A DNA stretch of 64,000 nucleotides from Dyella japonica A8 (GCF_000725385.1 NZ_CP008884.1:4464001-4528000), one strand, 5' to 3'; numbered from the stretch's first letter, positions 1 through 9,051 are shown. Notes: generated from the letters alone by a model not told the origin. A program made the numbers and translations.

Positions 1-30
1 TAATTCTCATTTGAGTGTCAACCACCTGAT

Positions 31-921
31 TTACGGTGCGGCCTTCTGCCCTGCCCGCTCCTTGGCCAGCTTCGCGTCGAGCATCCGGGTACCTTCGGCG
101 GCATAGGCGCGACAGGCACCGGCGTCGATCAACGGATCAGGCTTGCCTGCCGCGTCCCGGCGCGCGACGCGCTCGAGCAAATCGCTCGCGCCGGGATGCG
201 GCGTCATCAGGATGTCGCAGGGCAAGGCGGCTATCACGGCGATACCATGCCTGTAATTCTCGACCCGCTCCGGATACGCCGGATCGCTGTAGCGATAATC
301 GGAGCCGTCGGCGGTCAAAGCGCTCAGGCTGTCGGCGTAGGCCATGTGCAAGCAGCGGCCGGCTTCGCACGATTGCCAGGTCCAGGTGGTGCTGCCAGGC
401 GTGTGGCCGGGCGTGTAATGCGCCGTCACTTCGACGTTGCCGACACGCGCAACCCCGCCATCCGGAATGGTGTCGACGTGGGCCACGCGCGGGTACTCGC
501 TCGCTTCGCCAAACTGGGGATCCTCCGGATCGTGACCACCCAGCATCATCTCCTTCGCACCTGCTTCGCTGGCCGCGACACGTGCGCCGCTGTCGCGTGC
601 GATCGCGGCGATGGCGCCAGCATGATCGAAATGCGCGTGCGTGTTGAGGATCAGCTTCACGTCGTGCAACTGGAAGCCCAGCGCCTTGATGTTGGCTTCC
701 ACCTGCGCGGCGTTCTGCGGCAGCGTGCCGTCGATCAGCACCAGTCCCTGCGACGAACCGATGAGGATCGCGCTGAGCCCCTGCGTGCCGACGTAATAGG
801 TGTCGCCGTAGATGTGGAAGGGCTTGTGCGATTGCGTCCAGTCCGGGTGGTCGCCGGCGTGGGCCGATGCGGCTGCGACCAGGGCAAGACAGGCGGACAA
901 CACGTGACGTAGGGGCTTCAT
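31..921 (-). CDS. Subclass B3 metallo-beta-lactamase, secreted
   Basis: A 296-residue protein with a Sec signal peptide (about residues 1-21, ending SAHA) followed by a metallo-beta-lactamase fold. The zinc-ligand pattern is that of subclass B3: HAHFDHAG near residue 93 (H-x-H-x-D-H), the second His in PGHTPGS, and the third in TPHPGAS. B3 enzymes hydrolyse beta-lactams, often carbapenems, in the periplasm; activity here is inferred from motif and family. The ATG at 921 was preferred over a start 21 codons upstream because it begins the signal peptide and has AAGGAA about 8 nt before it. The gene stands alone; a REP-type inverted repeat lies behind its start. It could be a B3-like hydrolase with another substrate, but the length, signal and full ligand set favour a lactamase. 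Confidence 0.85.
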   Translation of the reverse strand: MKPLRHVLSACLALVAAASAHAGDHPDWTQSHKPFHIYGDTYYVGTQGLSAILIGSSQGLVLIDGTLPQNAAQVEANIKALGFQLHDVKLILNTHAHFDHAGAIAAIARDSGARVAASEAGAKEMMLGGHDPEDPQFGEASEYPRVAHVDTIPDGGVARVGNVEVTAHYTPGHTPGSTTWTWQSCEAGRCLHMAYADSLSALTADGSDYRYSDPAYPERVENYRHGIAVIAALPCDILMTPHPGASDLLERVARRDAAGKPDPLIDAGACRAYAAEGTRMLDAKLAKERAGQKAAP

Positions 922-1052
922 GCGGCGGCATTCCTTGTGAAGAGTCGCGGCAGCATGCCAGCGCCACTGGGCGACAGCGAGCAATCGTCAGGCAAGACCA
1001 GGGCAAAATCTGGCGAGTTTGGGGCTGTGGAGCCAAACACCATGGCTCCCCT

Positions 1053-1170
1053 TGTAGGAGCGCACTTGTGCGCGACCGCAGAGCCTCGGCGTGCGATTGC
1101 ACTCAGCATCAATGCCAACCACAACATTGTCGCCGCTTCGTTGGCTGTCGCGCACAAGTGCGCTCCTACA
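1053..1170. repeat. REPIN-like inverted repeat (TGTAGGAGCGCACTTG variant)
   Basis: Two perfectly complementary 24-nt arms (1053-1076 and 1147-1170) are separated by 70 nt. The left arm begins TGTAGGAGCGCACTTGTGCG. It is a sequence variant of the 83-bp doublets found elsewhere in the window, with a longer spacer. It lies between the divergent-side ends of the beta-lactamase and aldo/keto reductase genes and codes for nothing credible. Confidence 0.85.
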
Positions 1171-1185
1171 ACGTGGCATCACGCT

Positions 1186-2154
1186 TCAGGCCACCGCCTG
1201 CCCGATACGCTTCAGCACCTCGGCATCGAGCTTCGGCAACAACGCGAGAGCGCCCAGGTTCTGCTCCAGCTGCTCGAGCTTGCTCGCGCCCAGCATCACC
1301 GTCGACACATGCGGATTGACCAGGCACCAGGCGATGGCAAGTTGCGCCATCGACACGCCAAGCTCCGCCGCGATGGGGGCCAGCCGGCGCACCTTGTCCA
1401 GGCGCGAGGCATCGTTCTCCAGCACCGCCTCGCGCAGCCACTCGTAACCCGGCTGGGCCAGCCGCGACTCCGATGGCACGCCCTGGTTGTACTTGCCGCT
1501 CAGCAAGCCGGAGGCCAGCGGCGACCAGATGGTGGTGCCCATGCCGTAGGCGTCATACAGCGGCGCGTACTCCTGCTCCACGCGCTCGCGATGCAGCAGG
1601 TTGTACTGCGGCTGCTCCATCGTCGGCGCGTACATATGATGTTCCTTCGCCACGCGATGGGCTTCCACGATGGCCTCGGCCGGCCATTCACTGGTGCCCC
1701 AGTAGAGCACCTTGCCCTGGCGTACCAGCGTATCCATCGCGGCCACCGTCTCGACGATCGGCGTATCCGGATCAGGGCGATGGCAAAAGTAGAGGTCCAG
1801 GTGTTCCACGCGCAGGCGCTGCAGGGCCTGATGGCAGGCTTCGATCACGTGCTTGCGCGACAGGCCGCGTTGCGTGGGCAGCGGGTTGTCCACGGCGCCG
1901 AAATACACCTTGCTCGACACGCAGTAGCTGTCGCGCGGAAAACGCAGGTCGGCCAGCACGTCGCCCATCAGCGTCTCGGCCACGCCGTTGTTGTAGGTCT
2001 CGGCGTTGTCGAAGAAGTTGATGCCGTGGTCGTGCGCCATGGCCAGCAGGTCGCGCGCCAGCGAACGCCCCACCTGCGTGCCGAACGTGACCCAGGCGCC
2101 GAACGACAGCGCGGACAGTTGCAGGCCGGATTTGCCAAGACGTCGGTATTGCAT
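1186..2154 (-). CDS. Aldo/keto reductase, K+-channel beta-subunit type
   Basis: A 322-residue TIM-barrel oxidoreductase of the AKR family, closest in look to the Kv-beta/YghZ group (MQYRRLGKSG start, GTQVG, FDNAETYNNG). The catalytic tetrad is present: Asp and Tyr in FDNAETY, Lys in SSKVYFG and His in CHRPDPD. It would reduce aldehydes or ketones with NADPH in the cytoplasm; the substrate is unknown. The ATG at 2154 matches the family N-terminus, so the extra 20 codons upstream were dropped. It is divergent from the ahr-like reductase at 2303, with about 150 bp between that could hold promoters for both. Confidence 0.88.
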   Translation of the reverse strand: MQYRRLGKSGLQLSALSFGAWVTFGTQVGRSLARDLLAMAHDHGINFFDNAETYNNGVAETLMGDVLADLRFPRDSYCVSSKVYFGAVDNPLPTQRGLSRKHVIEACHQALQRLRVEHLDLYFCHRPDPDTPIVETVAAMDTLVRQGKVLYWGTSEWPAEAIVEAHRVAKEHHMYAPTMEQPQYNLLHRERVEQEYAPLYDAYGMGTTIWSPLASGLLSGKYNQGVPSESRLAQPGYEWLREAVLENDASRLDKVRRLAPIAAELGVSMAQLAIAWCLVNPHVSTVMLGASKLEQLEQNLGALALLPKLDAEVLKRIGQAVA

Positions 2155-2302
2155 GGGGGCGCTCCGATGGATGGTGACTCGCCAGCATGCCAAGAGCATG
2201 CGTGGTTCGTCCATCGCCGCGGTTTACACGCGGCGCCGACGCTGCCCGCCCTAGACTGGATTTTTTGGCGCATGCCGGTCATTCGCAGCGGAGCAGCACC
2301 CC

Positions 2303-3310
2303 ATGTCGATGATGAAGGGTTGGGCCGTCCAGCAGGCGGGCAAACCGCTGGTGCTTTCGGAATTCGACCTGGGCCCGCTCGGACCGGAGCAGGTGGAGGT
2401 GGCCGTGGATTACTGCGGCATCTGCCACTCCGACCTGTCGATGATCAACAACGAATGGGGCATGTCGCGCTATCCGTTCGTTCCCGGGCACGAGGTGATT
2501 GGACGCGTGAGCGCGCTTGGCCCGCAGGCCAAGGGTCTGAGCATCGGCCAGCGCGTGGGCATCGGCTGGAGTTCGGCCAGCTGCATGCACTGCAGGCAGT
2601 GCCTGTCCGGTCACCAGAACCTGTGCCGCGAACTGGAGGCCACCATCGGCGGCCGCCATGGCGGTTTCGCCGACAAGCTGCGCGCGCACTGGGCCTGGGC
2701 CATTCCCCTGCCCGAGGGCATTGACCTGCCCAGCGCCGGCCCCTTGCTGTGCGGCGGCATCACGGTGCTCAAGCCCTTCCTTGCCTACGGCATCAGCCCC
2801 ACCGCCCGCGTGGGCGTGGTCGGCATCGGTGGCCTGGGCCACATGGCGATCAAGCTCGCGCGAGCCTGGGGCTGTGAGATCACCGCCTTTACCTCCACCG
2901 CCGCCAAGGCAGACGAAGCACGTGCCTTCGGTGCGCACCACGTGGTGTCCAGCCGCGACCCGAAGGCCATCGGCGGCCTCGCGCGTTCGCTCGATTTGCT
3001 GCTGGTGACGGTCAACGTGCCGCTGGACTGGGGCGCGATGATCAACACCCTCGCGCCACGCGGGCGCATGCATGTCGTGGGCGCGGTGGTCGAGCCCATA
3101 CCGGTGCCGATCTTCTCGCTGATGGGGGCTGAGCGCGAGATCTCCAGCTCACCCACCGGCGCTCCCGAAGACATCGCCACGCTACTGGATTTCGCGACGC
3201 GCCACGACATTCGCCCACAGGTGGAGATGTTCCCCATGTCCGACGTGAACGCCGCGCTCAAACACCTGGCCGACGGCAACGCGCGCTACCGCATCGTGCT
3301 CAAGGCATAA
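2303..3310 (+). CDS. ahr: Zinc-dependent alcohol dehydrogenase / aldehyde reductase, Ahr (YjgB) type
   Basis: A 335-residue medium-chain dehydrogenase of the cinnamyl-alcohol-dehydrogenase group. It tracks E. coli Ahr along its whole length as I remember that protein (MSMxK start, VDYCGICHSDLSMI, GHEVIGRV, GPLLCGGITV, ARYRIVLKA end). Catalytic zinc ligands are Cys and His in YCGICHSD and GHE; structural zinc cysteines lie in SCMHCRQCLSGHQNLC; the Rossmann motif is GIGGLG. It should reduce aldehydes using NADPH. The small membrane-protein gene at 3332 follows after 21 bp and is probably co-transcribed. Confidence 0.9.
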   Translation: MSMMKGWAVQQAGKPLVLSEFDLGPLGPEQVEVAVDYCGICHSDLSMINNEWGMSRYPFVPGHEVIGRVSALGPQAKGLSIGQRVGIGWSSASCMHCRQCLSGHQNLCRELEATIGGRHGGFADKLRAHWAWAIPLPEGIDLPSAGPLLCGGITVLKPFLAYGISPTARVGVVGIGGLGHMAIKLARAWGCEITAFTSTAAKADEARAFGAHHVVSSRDPKAIGGLARSLDLLLVTVNVPLDWGAMINTLAPRGRMHVVGAVVEPIPVPIFSLMGAEREISSSPTGAPEDIATLLDFATRHDIRPQVEMFPMSDVNAALKHLADGNARYRIVLKA

Positions 3311-3331
3311 GTCACCGGGAGGAAGCCAGCC

Positions 3332-3577
3332 ATGATGACCATCGCACTCCTGCGCAGCGTGCTCGGCTGGAGCGCTCTGCTCAACCTGCTGCTGGTGGTC
3401 GTGTGGTTCTCGCTCTTCCTGGGCTTCCACGACCGCATGTATGCGTGGCACCGGCGTTGGTTCCGGCTGAGCGGGGAAACCTTCGACGCCATCCACTATG
3501 CCGGCATGGCCTGGTACAAGATCGCCACGTGGCTGCTGTTCATCCTGCCGTACGTGGCGTTGCGCATCAGCGCCTAG
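3332..3577 (+). CDS. Small two-helix membrane protein (DUF6868-like)
   Basis: An 81-residue protein with two hydrophobic segments (about residues 5-32 and 60-78) around a basic, aromatic loop (HDRMYAWHRRWFRL, then FDAIHYAGMAWYK). The pattern resembles the small DUF6868 membrane family; that assignment is from memory. A clear GGGAGGA Shine-Dalgarno sequence precedes the ATG. It is 21 bp behind the ahr-like gene. No function is known. Confidence 0.75.
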   Translation: MMTIALLRSVLGWSALLNLLLVVVWFSLFLGFHDRMYAWHRRWFRLSGETFDAIHYAGMAWYKIATWLLFILPYVALRISA

Positions 3578-3630
3578 CGCCGCCACGACAGCCGCCCGGA
3601 TGGACGGCCGTCGCGCAGGTGCCTGGCGCC

Positions 3631-4206
3631 TTACGGCAGCGTATGGACGTCCGTTCGCTTGTCCAGGCCCTGGTCGGCCTCCGGGCGCCACATGGTGCTC
3701 TTGAGTGCGTCACCGGTGCTCCAGGCCTTCAGTGCGGCAATCAGCGGCGCGTTGTCGCCGTCCTTGCGGACGTAGAAATCGAGGTGGCGGAAGTCATCGC
3801 AGGCCGTGTCGCAGTGGTAGCTGGAAAAACCCAGCGCCTCGATCTGGCCGTATTCATTGACGATGATCGCCGCCGCACTGCCGCCGCACTCACGCGTCGG
3901 GCAGGCCGTGAACAGGTAATGGTTGTCCGCCAGCGCCTGCACCGCCGGCGAGGAGCCGCCCAGCGCCGCCAACGCCTGCTCGCTGACCGAGCGGCTGCCG
4001 CGGAAATAGTTGACCTTGCTGTCGCCGGCGAAATGCCCCAGTGCCGTCACGAATCCGCTCGCGCGCACCAACTGGTTGGCGTCCGCGCAGGTGGATGGAT
4101 CAATCATCCGGCATGGCCCCACCGGTGCGGCCGTGGCGGCGAACACGGAACAGGGCACGATGGCCAACAGCAGTACCAGACAAACGATGCGCATGAGCTT
4201 GCTCAT
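3631..4206 (-). CDS. Secreted cysteine-containing hypothetical protein
   Basis: A 191-residue protein with a signal peptide (about residues 1-23, ending VFAATA). Six cysteines remain in the mature part (GPC, STC, TAC, REC, YHC, TAC), enough for three disulfide bonds, so a periplasmic or extracellular location is likely. I do not recognise the family. GGGAGGG lies 6 nt before the ATG at 4206. The acyltransferase gene at 4246-5400 lies 39 bp upstream on the same strand, so the two may form an operon. Confidence 0.75.
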   Translation of the reverse strand: MSKLMRIVCLVLLLAIVPCSVFAATAAPVGPCRMIDPSTCADANQLVRASGFVTALGHFAGDSKVNYFRGSRSVSEQALAALGGSSPAVQALADNHYLFTACPTRECGGSAAAIIVNEYGQIEALGFSSYHCDTACDDFRHLDFYVRKDGDNAPLIAALKAWSTGDALKSTMWRPEADQGLDKRTDVHTLP

Positions 4207-4245
4207 AACACCCTCCCCTTGGAGTGAGTTCCCCTTAAACCCGCA

Positions 4246-5400
4246 TCAGGCAGCCTCCGTGCCGGCTCCGGCGGTGAGACCGGATGGTTGCGCCGATGCC
4301 GACGCCTGATGCACCACACGTTCCCGCAGCGTGAGGAACGGTCGCTCCACTCCGTAGTGGAGCAACGCCCCCACCGCCAGCACCGCCGACGCATACCCTG
4401 CGAAAGTCAGTACCCCGTGGCCATCCAGCCCCGCCCCCGCGACGGATTCCACGACATGGAACACCGCCTTGTGTGACAGGTACAAGCTGTACGACACCGC
4501 CGCCAGCCACCCCGCGCCGGGCACGCGCCACCGCGCGAGCACACCCGACGTCTGGGCGCCGGCGAACACCACCAGCCCAAGGCCGAAGGACAGCAACGGA
4601 TAGCCCACCACCGTGGGAATGAAGCCGGTCCGATCGCGGAACAGCCAGATCGCACCGCCGACTACCGCCACCCCTGCGAGCAGAAAGCCGTTGGCATGTC
4701 GCCCCCATCGGGACCAGACGACAGGCCGGTAGACCCTGGCAGCAGCCAGCATCACGCCCATCAAAAGGCCGTCCAGACGGGACCACGTGGGATAGTAAAT
4801 GCGCTCAAGGAACGCTTTTCCATAGGAATTTTGGTCAATGCCCGCCGCCGGGGCCAGGTCGTGCAGCCACAGCGCACCGCGCACCAGCATGCCCGCCAGC
4901 ACGATGCCGGTGCATACCACTGCGAACCGGCGCACGGAGGAATGCCGCGCGAGCCACCATGCCAGTAGCGGGAAAACCAGGTAGAAATGCTCCTCCACGC
5001 ACAACGACCAGACGTGCGAGAACGCCAGGTGGTCCCTGGCATCGATGAACAGATTCACCGTGAAGGTCAGGAACTGCCACAGCGGCTGCAGCTCCCCCTG
5101 CTCGCGGATGGATGGCCAAATGAAGTACGCCGCCACCATCACCAGGTACGCCGGCAGGATGCGGAACGCCCGGCGCTGGTAAAACTCCCCGAACGAAAAC
5201 CTCCCGCCCTCCGCCAGCGGCTTGAGCACCTGCGCCCCGATCAGGAAGCCGCTGAGCACGAAGAACAGGTCCACCCCCATCCACCCGTTCTTCTCGATCC
5301 CCCCGAAATGCCCCCAGCCGCCAATAAAGTACGAATGAAAAACCATCACCCACACGATGGCGACGGCACGCAGCACGTCCAGACCCGGCAATCGGCTCAC
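4246..5400 (-). CDS. Acyltransferase 3 (OafA/YrhL-type) membrane protein
   Basis: A 384-residue polytopic membrane protein. The N-terminus LPGLDVLRAVAIVWVMVFH and the segment MGVDLFFVLSGFLIG are typical of acyltransferase 3, including the conserved His in the first helix; about ten hydrophobic segments follow. These enzymes move acyl groups onto surface sugars such as O-antigen, exopolysaccharide or peptidoglycan; the acceptor is unknown. It starts at GTG 5400, with GGGGAG about 6 nt upstream. A second, unrelated-looking member of the family is at 26075-27229. Confidence 0.85.
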   Translation of the reverse strand: MSRLPGLDVLRAVAIVWVMVFHSYFIGGWGHFGGIEKNGWMGVDLFFVLSGFLIGAQVLKPLAEGGRFSFGEFYQRRAFRILPAYLVMVAAYFIWPSIREQGELQPLWQFLTFTVNLFIDARDHLAFSHVWSLCVEEHFYLVFPLLAWWLARHSSVRRFAVVCTGIVLAGMLVRGALWLHDLAPAAGIDQNSYGKAFLERIYYPTWSRLDGLLMGVMLAAARVYRPVVWSRWGRHANGFLLAGVAVVGGAIWLFRDRTGFIPTVVGYPLLSFGLGLVVFAGAQTSGVLARWRVPGAGWLAAVSYSLYLSHKAVFHVVESVAGAGLDGHGVLTFAGYASAVLAVGALLHYGVERPFLTLRERVVHQASASAQPSGLTAGAGTEAA

Positions 5401-5590
5401 GCTTGCTCCCCTTCCTTAGGTTGTTCCCCCGCGGCTTCGATGCGGATGCGTCGAATGATGGCCGCGACGGCGGAATATATCGCGGTGCGCGGGGTGAACT
5501 TCGCCCGATTCATGGCGATATCGGGGCAATGTGTTGTGGGCTTTCGTGGTTGCCCTGGAAAGCCGGTCAGTTGGCAGCGAAGCAAGAGAA

Positions 5591-5915
5591 TGCGGAGCGG
5601 CGTTGCGCTTTAAGTCCTCTTGGCCATGGCGCGTTGCGAGGCGCTTGGAAGTACCCGCTGTGTAGCGGCGGAGGTTGACAAGTAGCAACGACTCTCAGCC
5701 GTTCGGGCTTATTCCGACGACATGCTGCCAGCTCTGGCTCTCAAGGCCATTTTCTTTGGGTTACTTTTCTTTTGGGCCAGCAAAAGAAAGTGACTCGGCC
5801 TTCGGCAGAAGGTCGAAACGCCCGCTGCGTAAGCGGCCAGATCGCGGTAACGCCTGAGGCGACAACCAAACACCGAGGCTCTGGATCCCGGCCTGCGCCG
5901 GGATGACGGTGCTTA
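5591..5915 (+). repeat. Modular intergenic repeat, copy A (short form); fills the 5401-6066 gap
   Basis: The 666-bp gap between the acyltransferase and pgpA has no credible gene. It holds a partial copy of a modular repeat also seen at 17.6-18.4, 35.0-35.7 and 51.6-52.4 kb. Modules visible: TTTAAGTCCTC then GCGTTGCGAGGCGCTTGG; GTACCCGCTGTGTAG; a hairpin of GTTACTTTTCTTTTG and CAAAAGAAAGTGAC around GGCCAG; CGCCCGCTGCGTAAGCGG; and a CTGGATCCCGG/CCGGGATGACGG palindrome at the end. It lacks the REPIN and the second hairpin box of the long copies. Boundaries are approximate. I see nothing clear in 5401-5590 or 5916-6066. Confidence 0.8.
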
Positions 5916-6066
5916 GGAAACGAGGCGGCCAGGTTGTCTCCTCACCCCAACCCTTTCCCTGAGGAGAGAGGAAGAAGACCCCCCGGAATTTCGCGCATAG
6001 CGATCCCCCCACCATGCGCTGCACCTGTGCAAGCCGCGGCTGCGGCCTGAACAAAAGCGCAAAAAA

Positions 6067-6567
6067 TCAGTTCAACGCGTTCAACACCACCGCGAGCACC
6101 ACCGCCGCAAACACCCCCGCCACCACATCGTCCACCATCACCCCCACCCCACCCTTGAGCCGTCGATCCAGCGTGCGAATCGGCCAAGGCTTCCACACAT
6201 CAAACAACCGGAACAACGCAAACCCGATGATCACGGACCACCAATCCGCCGACACCGCCGGAATCAGCGCAATCCACAGCCCGACGAACTCATCCCAGAC
6301 AATGCTGCGGTGATCGTCCACGCCCACCGCGCGCCCGGCCACGCCACACGCCCACACCCCCACCGCAAACGCCACCACGATCGCGAATACATAAAGCTGC
6401 ATCGGCAACAGCCGCAGGAACAGCCACGGCACCACCGCCGCCAGCGAACCGAACGTCCCCTGCGCCACCGGCGCAAGACCGGAACCAAAGCCACAGGCCA
6501 TCCACCCCGCCGGCGTGGCGAGCAGCAGGCGACGTTGCTCAGGGGTGAGTACCTTTTTGTCGCTCAT
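6067..6567 (-). CDS. pgpA: Phosphatidylglycerophosphatase A
   Basis: A 166-residue inner-membrane phosphatase that turns phosphatidylglycerol phosphate into phosphatidylglycerol. Family motifs are present: GFGSGLAPVAQGTFGSL near the N-terminus, IVWDEFVG in the middle and the DDVVAG motif near the C-terminus, with four hydrophobic segments. The ATG at 6567 overlaps the thiL stop by 4 bp (ATGA), so thiL and pgpA are translationally coupled; 13 upstream in-frame codons were excluded. thiL-pgpA is a common proteobacterial pair. Confidence 0.95.
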   Translation of the reverse strand: MSDKKVLTPEQRRLLLATPAGWMACGFGSGLAPVAQGTFGSLAAVVPWLFLRLLPMQLYVFAIVVAFAVGVWACGVAGRAVGVDDHRSIVWDEFVGLWIALIPAVSADWWSVIIGFALFRLFDVWKPWPIRTLDRRLKGGVGVMVDDVVAGVFAAVVLAVVLNALN

Positions 6568-7541
6568 GCGAAATGATCCCAGCCATGCCGTGTGGTTTCG
6601 AGCCATTGCCCCTGCGCGTCGCGCACACGCACGCCCGCGCCTTCAACCATGCGGCCGATGCGCGTCGCGCCGCAGCCCAGGCGGGCGAGATCGGTTTGCA
6701 CATCCACAACCATTGCAGACGGCACCGTGAAACACAGCTCGTAGTCGTCGCCACCCGCCAGCGCGAAATCGCGCACGGCCAGTTCGTCGAAGCTCGCCAT
6801 CAACATGGGGGAGCGCGGCAAGAGTTCCGCGTCGACTTCCGCACCCAGGCCGCTTTCCTCGCAGATGTGACCGAGGTCGGCAAGCAGGCCGTCGGATACG
6901 TCGATGCAGGCGCTGGCGCGCTCGCGCAAGGCCAGGCCGGCGGCAAGGCGCGGCGTGGGACGGTGCAGACGTTCGATCAGGTAGGCCGCGCGCCCGTCAC
7001 CCTCGTCCACGCGTGCGCCCCGCTGCAGCAGCTGCAGGCCACCCGCGGCATCGCCCAGGGTGCCGGTCACCAACACCACATCGCCCGCACGGGCGCCGGC
7101 GCGCGTAAGGGCCTTGCCTGGTGGAACGAAGCCGTGCACCGCCACGCTGATGGTCAACGCGCCGCGCGTGGTATCGCCGCCGATCAGCGCGAGGCGATGC
7201 GGCTGGGCCAGCTGCGCGAAGCCTTCCGCATAGCCGTCGATGAACTGCTTCAGTGATTCGGCGGGCTGCGGCGGCAAGGTCAGCGCCAGCAGCGCCCACG
7301 CGGGGCTCGCCCCCATTGCGGCCAGGTCGGAAAGATTCACCGCCAGCGACTTCCAGCCGATGTCGGCAGCCGCCGTGCCCACGGGAAAGTGGACACCCTC
7401 GACCATAGTGTCCACGGCAATGGCGATCTCCTGCCCCACCGGCGGCGCAACCACGGCAGCGTCATCGCCAATGCCAAGGCGCACGTCTTCGCGGCCCTGG
7501 GCAGTGCGCTCGCGGATACGGTCGATCAGTCGGAATTCCAT
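6564..7541 (-). CDS. thiL: Thiamine-monophosphate kinase
   Basis: A 325-residue member of the PurM/ThiL ATP-binding fold that phosphorylates thiamine monophosphate to thiamine pyrophosphate, the cofactor form. Seen: GIGDDAAVV near residue 23, DTMVEGVHF, SDLAAMGA, LIGGDTTRG, CIDVSDGLLADLGHI and GGDDYELCF, all in family order. The ATG at 7541 with GAGGAAG upstream was chosen; 48 more in-frame codons upstream overlap the GNAT gene and lack homology. It follows the GNAT gene by 29 bp and overlaps pgpA by 4 bp. Confidence 0.95.
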   Translation of the reverse strand: MEFRLIDRIRERTAQGREDVRLGIGDDAAVVAPPVGQEIAIAVDTMVEGVHFPVGTAAADIGWKSLAVNLSDLAAMGASPAWALLALTLPPQPAESLKQFIDGYAEGFAQLAQPHRLALIGGDTTRGALTISVAVHGFVPPGKALTRAGARAGDVVLVTGTLGDAAGGLQLLQRGARVDEGDGRAAYLIERLHRPTPRLAAGLALRERASACIDVSDGLLADLGHICEESGLGAEVDAELLPRSPMLMASFDELAVRDFALAGGDDYELCFTVPSAMVVDVQTDLARLGCGATRIGRMVEGAGVRVRDAQGQWLETTRHGWDHFA

Positions 7542-7570
7542 GGCGAGCTTCCTCGTCGGAATGGCAGGAC

Positions 7571-8110
7571 TTATCGGCTGAAGACGATGGTCGGGCTGCC
7601 GTGATACGTGGTGTCCTGCCAACGCTTGAAGCCGGCCTTCTCGGCCACGCGGATGGAAGGCAGGTTCTCGGGCGAGATGATGCATACGGCGCGCCGGTCG
7701 CCAAAGTGCTGTGCGCCCCAGGCCACGGCGGCTGCCACCGCCTCGCTCGCGTAGCCTTTGCCGTGTGCGTGCGGCGCCAGCACCCAGCCGAACTCCAGCA
7801 TGCCGTGCAGTGACGGCTCCATGTCGCGCCTGAAGTCAGCGAAGCCGATGTCGCCGATGTAGCGACCACTGGATATCTCTTCGACCGCCCAGTAGCCGTA
7901 GCCGAGCACGCTCCACAGGCCCATGTATTGCAAGAAGCGTCGCCACACCTCTTCCCCGCTCAGCGGACGACCGCCGATGAAGCGCGTCACCTCGGGGTCG
8001 GACCAGATGGCGACGCGCTCGGCGTGATCGGCGGCGCGGTGCGCACGCAGGCGCAGGCGCTCCGTTTCGATCACGGGAACCACGGACGAACCTGCCGTGG
8101 CCCCGTCCAT
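7571..8110 (-). CDS. GNAT-family N-acetyltransferase (RimJ/RimL-like)
   Basis: A 179-residue protein with the GNAT pattern: IETERLRLRAHRAADHAE near the N-terminus, SDPEVTRFIGG, IGDIGFADF, then the acetyl-CoA loop in LAPHAHGKGYASEAV and ENLPSIRVAEKAGFKR. The acceptor is unknown; RimJ/L relatives acetylate protein N-termini or small amines. Its ATG at 8110 shares a base with the nusB stop (TGATG), so it is coupled to nusB. It is an insertion into the usual nusB-thiL junction, since most relatives have thiL directly after nusB. Confidence 0.85.
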   Translation of the reverse strand: MDGATAGSSVVPVIETERLRLRAHRAADHAERVAIWSDPEVTRFIGGRPLSGEEVWRRFLQYMGLWSVLGYGYWAVEEISSGRYIGDIGFADFRRDMEPSLHGMLEFGWVLAPHAHGKGYASEAVAAAVAWGAQHFGDRRAVCIISPENLPSIRVAEKAGFKRWQDTTYHGSPTIVFSR

Positions 8111-8547
8111 CAACCGCGCTTTTCCGTGGAACGCAACGCGGCAGCCAGCTTGTCCAGCACGCCGTTGACGTAGCTGTGGCCGTGGTCCGCGCCAAAGCGC
8201 TTGGTGACCTCGATGGCCTCGTTGATGATCACGCGGTAGGGCACGTCCGGCCGGTACTTCAGCTCATAGGTGGCCAGGCGCAGCGCGGCGCGCTCGATCG
8301 GGTCGATCTGGCCGACCTCGCGGTCCACATAGGGCTTCAGGGCCTCATCGATGACCTCGACGTGGCGCTCCACGCCGTGCAGCAGATCCTCGAAGTACTC
8401 GAGGTCGGCCACTTCCATGTCCTGCTCATGACGGAACTGGTCGATCACGGCATTCATGCGGCTGCCGCCGATCTGCCATGCGTAGATAGCCTGCAACGCG
8501 CGGCGACGGGCGCGCGAACGGGCGGCGAGGTCGATGCCCTGGCTCAT
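8110..8547 (-). CDS. nusB: Transcription antitermination factor NusB
   Basis: A 145-residue all-helical RNA-binding protein that, with NusE (S10), binds boxA in rRNA leaders. Family features: RSRARRRALQAIYAWQ near the N-terminus, PIERAALRLATYELKYR, PYRVIINEAIEVTKRFG and YVNGVLDKLAA at the end. Its ATG overlaps the ribH stop (TAATG), the classic ribH-nusB coupling. Confidence 0.96.
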   Translation of the reverse strand: MSQGIDLAARSRARRRALQAIYAWQIGGSRMNAVIDQFRHEQDMEVADLEYFEDLLHGVERHVEVIDEALKPYVDREVGQIDPIERAALRLATYELKYRPDVPYRVIINEAIEVTKRFGADHGHSYVNGVLDKLAAALRSTEKRG

Positions 8548-9008
8548 TACAGCTTCCCGTAGAGGTTGACCATCTCGAGCGCGGCCAGTGCAGCATCCGC
8601 GCCCTTGTTGCCGGCCTTGGTGCCGGAACGCTCGATGGCCTGTTCAATGTTGTCGGTGGTCAGCACGCCGAACGCTACCGGCACGCCGGAGGCATAGGCG
8701 GCCTGGGCCAGGCCCTTGGCGCATTCACCGGCCACGTAGTCGAAATGCGGGGTGGAGCCGCGGATCACCGCGCCCAGCGCGATCACGGCCGCGTACTTGC
8801 CGGAGTTGGCGACCTTGTGGGCGGCCAGCGCGATTTCCCACGCGCCCGGCACGCGGATCAGTTCGATCGAATCGTCCTTCACACCGTGGCGTACCAGGGT
8901 GTCGCGCGCGCCGGCCACCAGGGGCTCGACGACGAAGCCGTTGAAACGGCCGGCAACGATGGCAAAACGGCCTTTGGGCGTGGCGAAATCGCCTTCGATG
9001 GTCTTCAT
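8547..9008 (-). CDS. ribH: 6,7-dimethyl-8-ribityllumazine synthase
   Basis: A 153-residue lumazine synthase that condenses the pyrimidine intermediate with dihydroxybutanone phosphate, the penultimate step to riboflavin. Seen: VAGRFN near residue 20, [29 protein letters not shown] and the active-site strand [11 protein letters not shown]. It lies 43 bp downstream of ldcA and overlaps nusB. Confidence 0.96.
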   Translation of the reverse strand: MKTIEGDFATPKGRFAIVAGRFNGFVVEPLVAGARDTLVRHGVKDDSIELIRVPGAWEIALAAHKVANSGKYAAVIALGAVIRGSTPHFDYVAGECAKGLAQAAYASGVPVAFGVLTTDNIEQAIERSGTKAGNKGADAALAALEMVNLYGKL

Positions 9009-9051
9009 GGATATGCGTTTCCTGGGGTCTGGGCCCGGAGGGCCGTCTATT

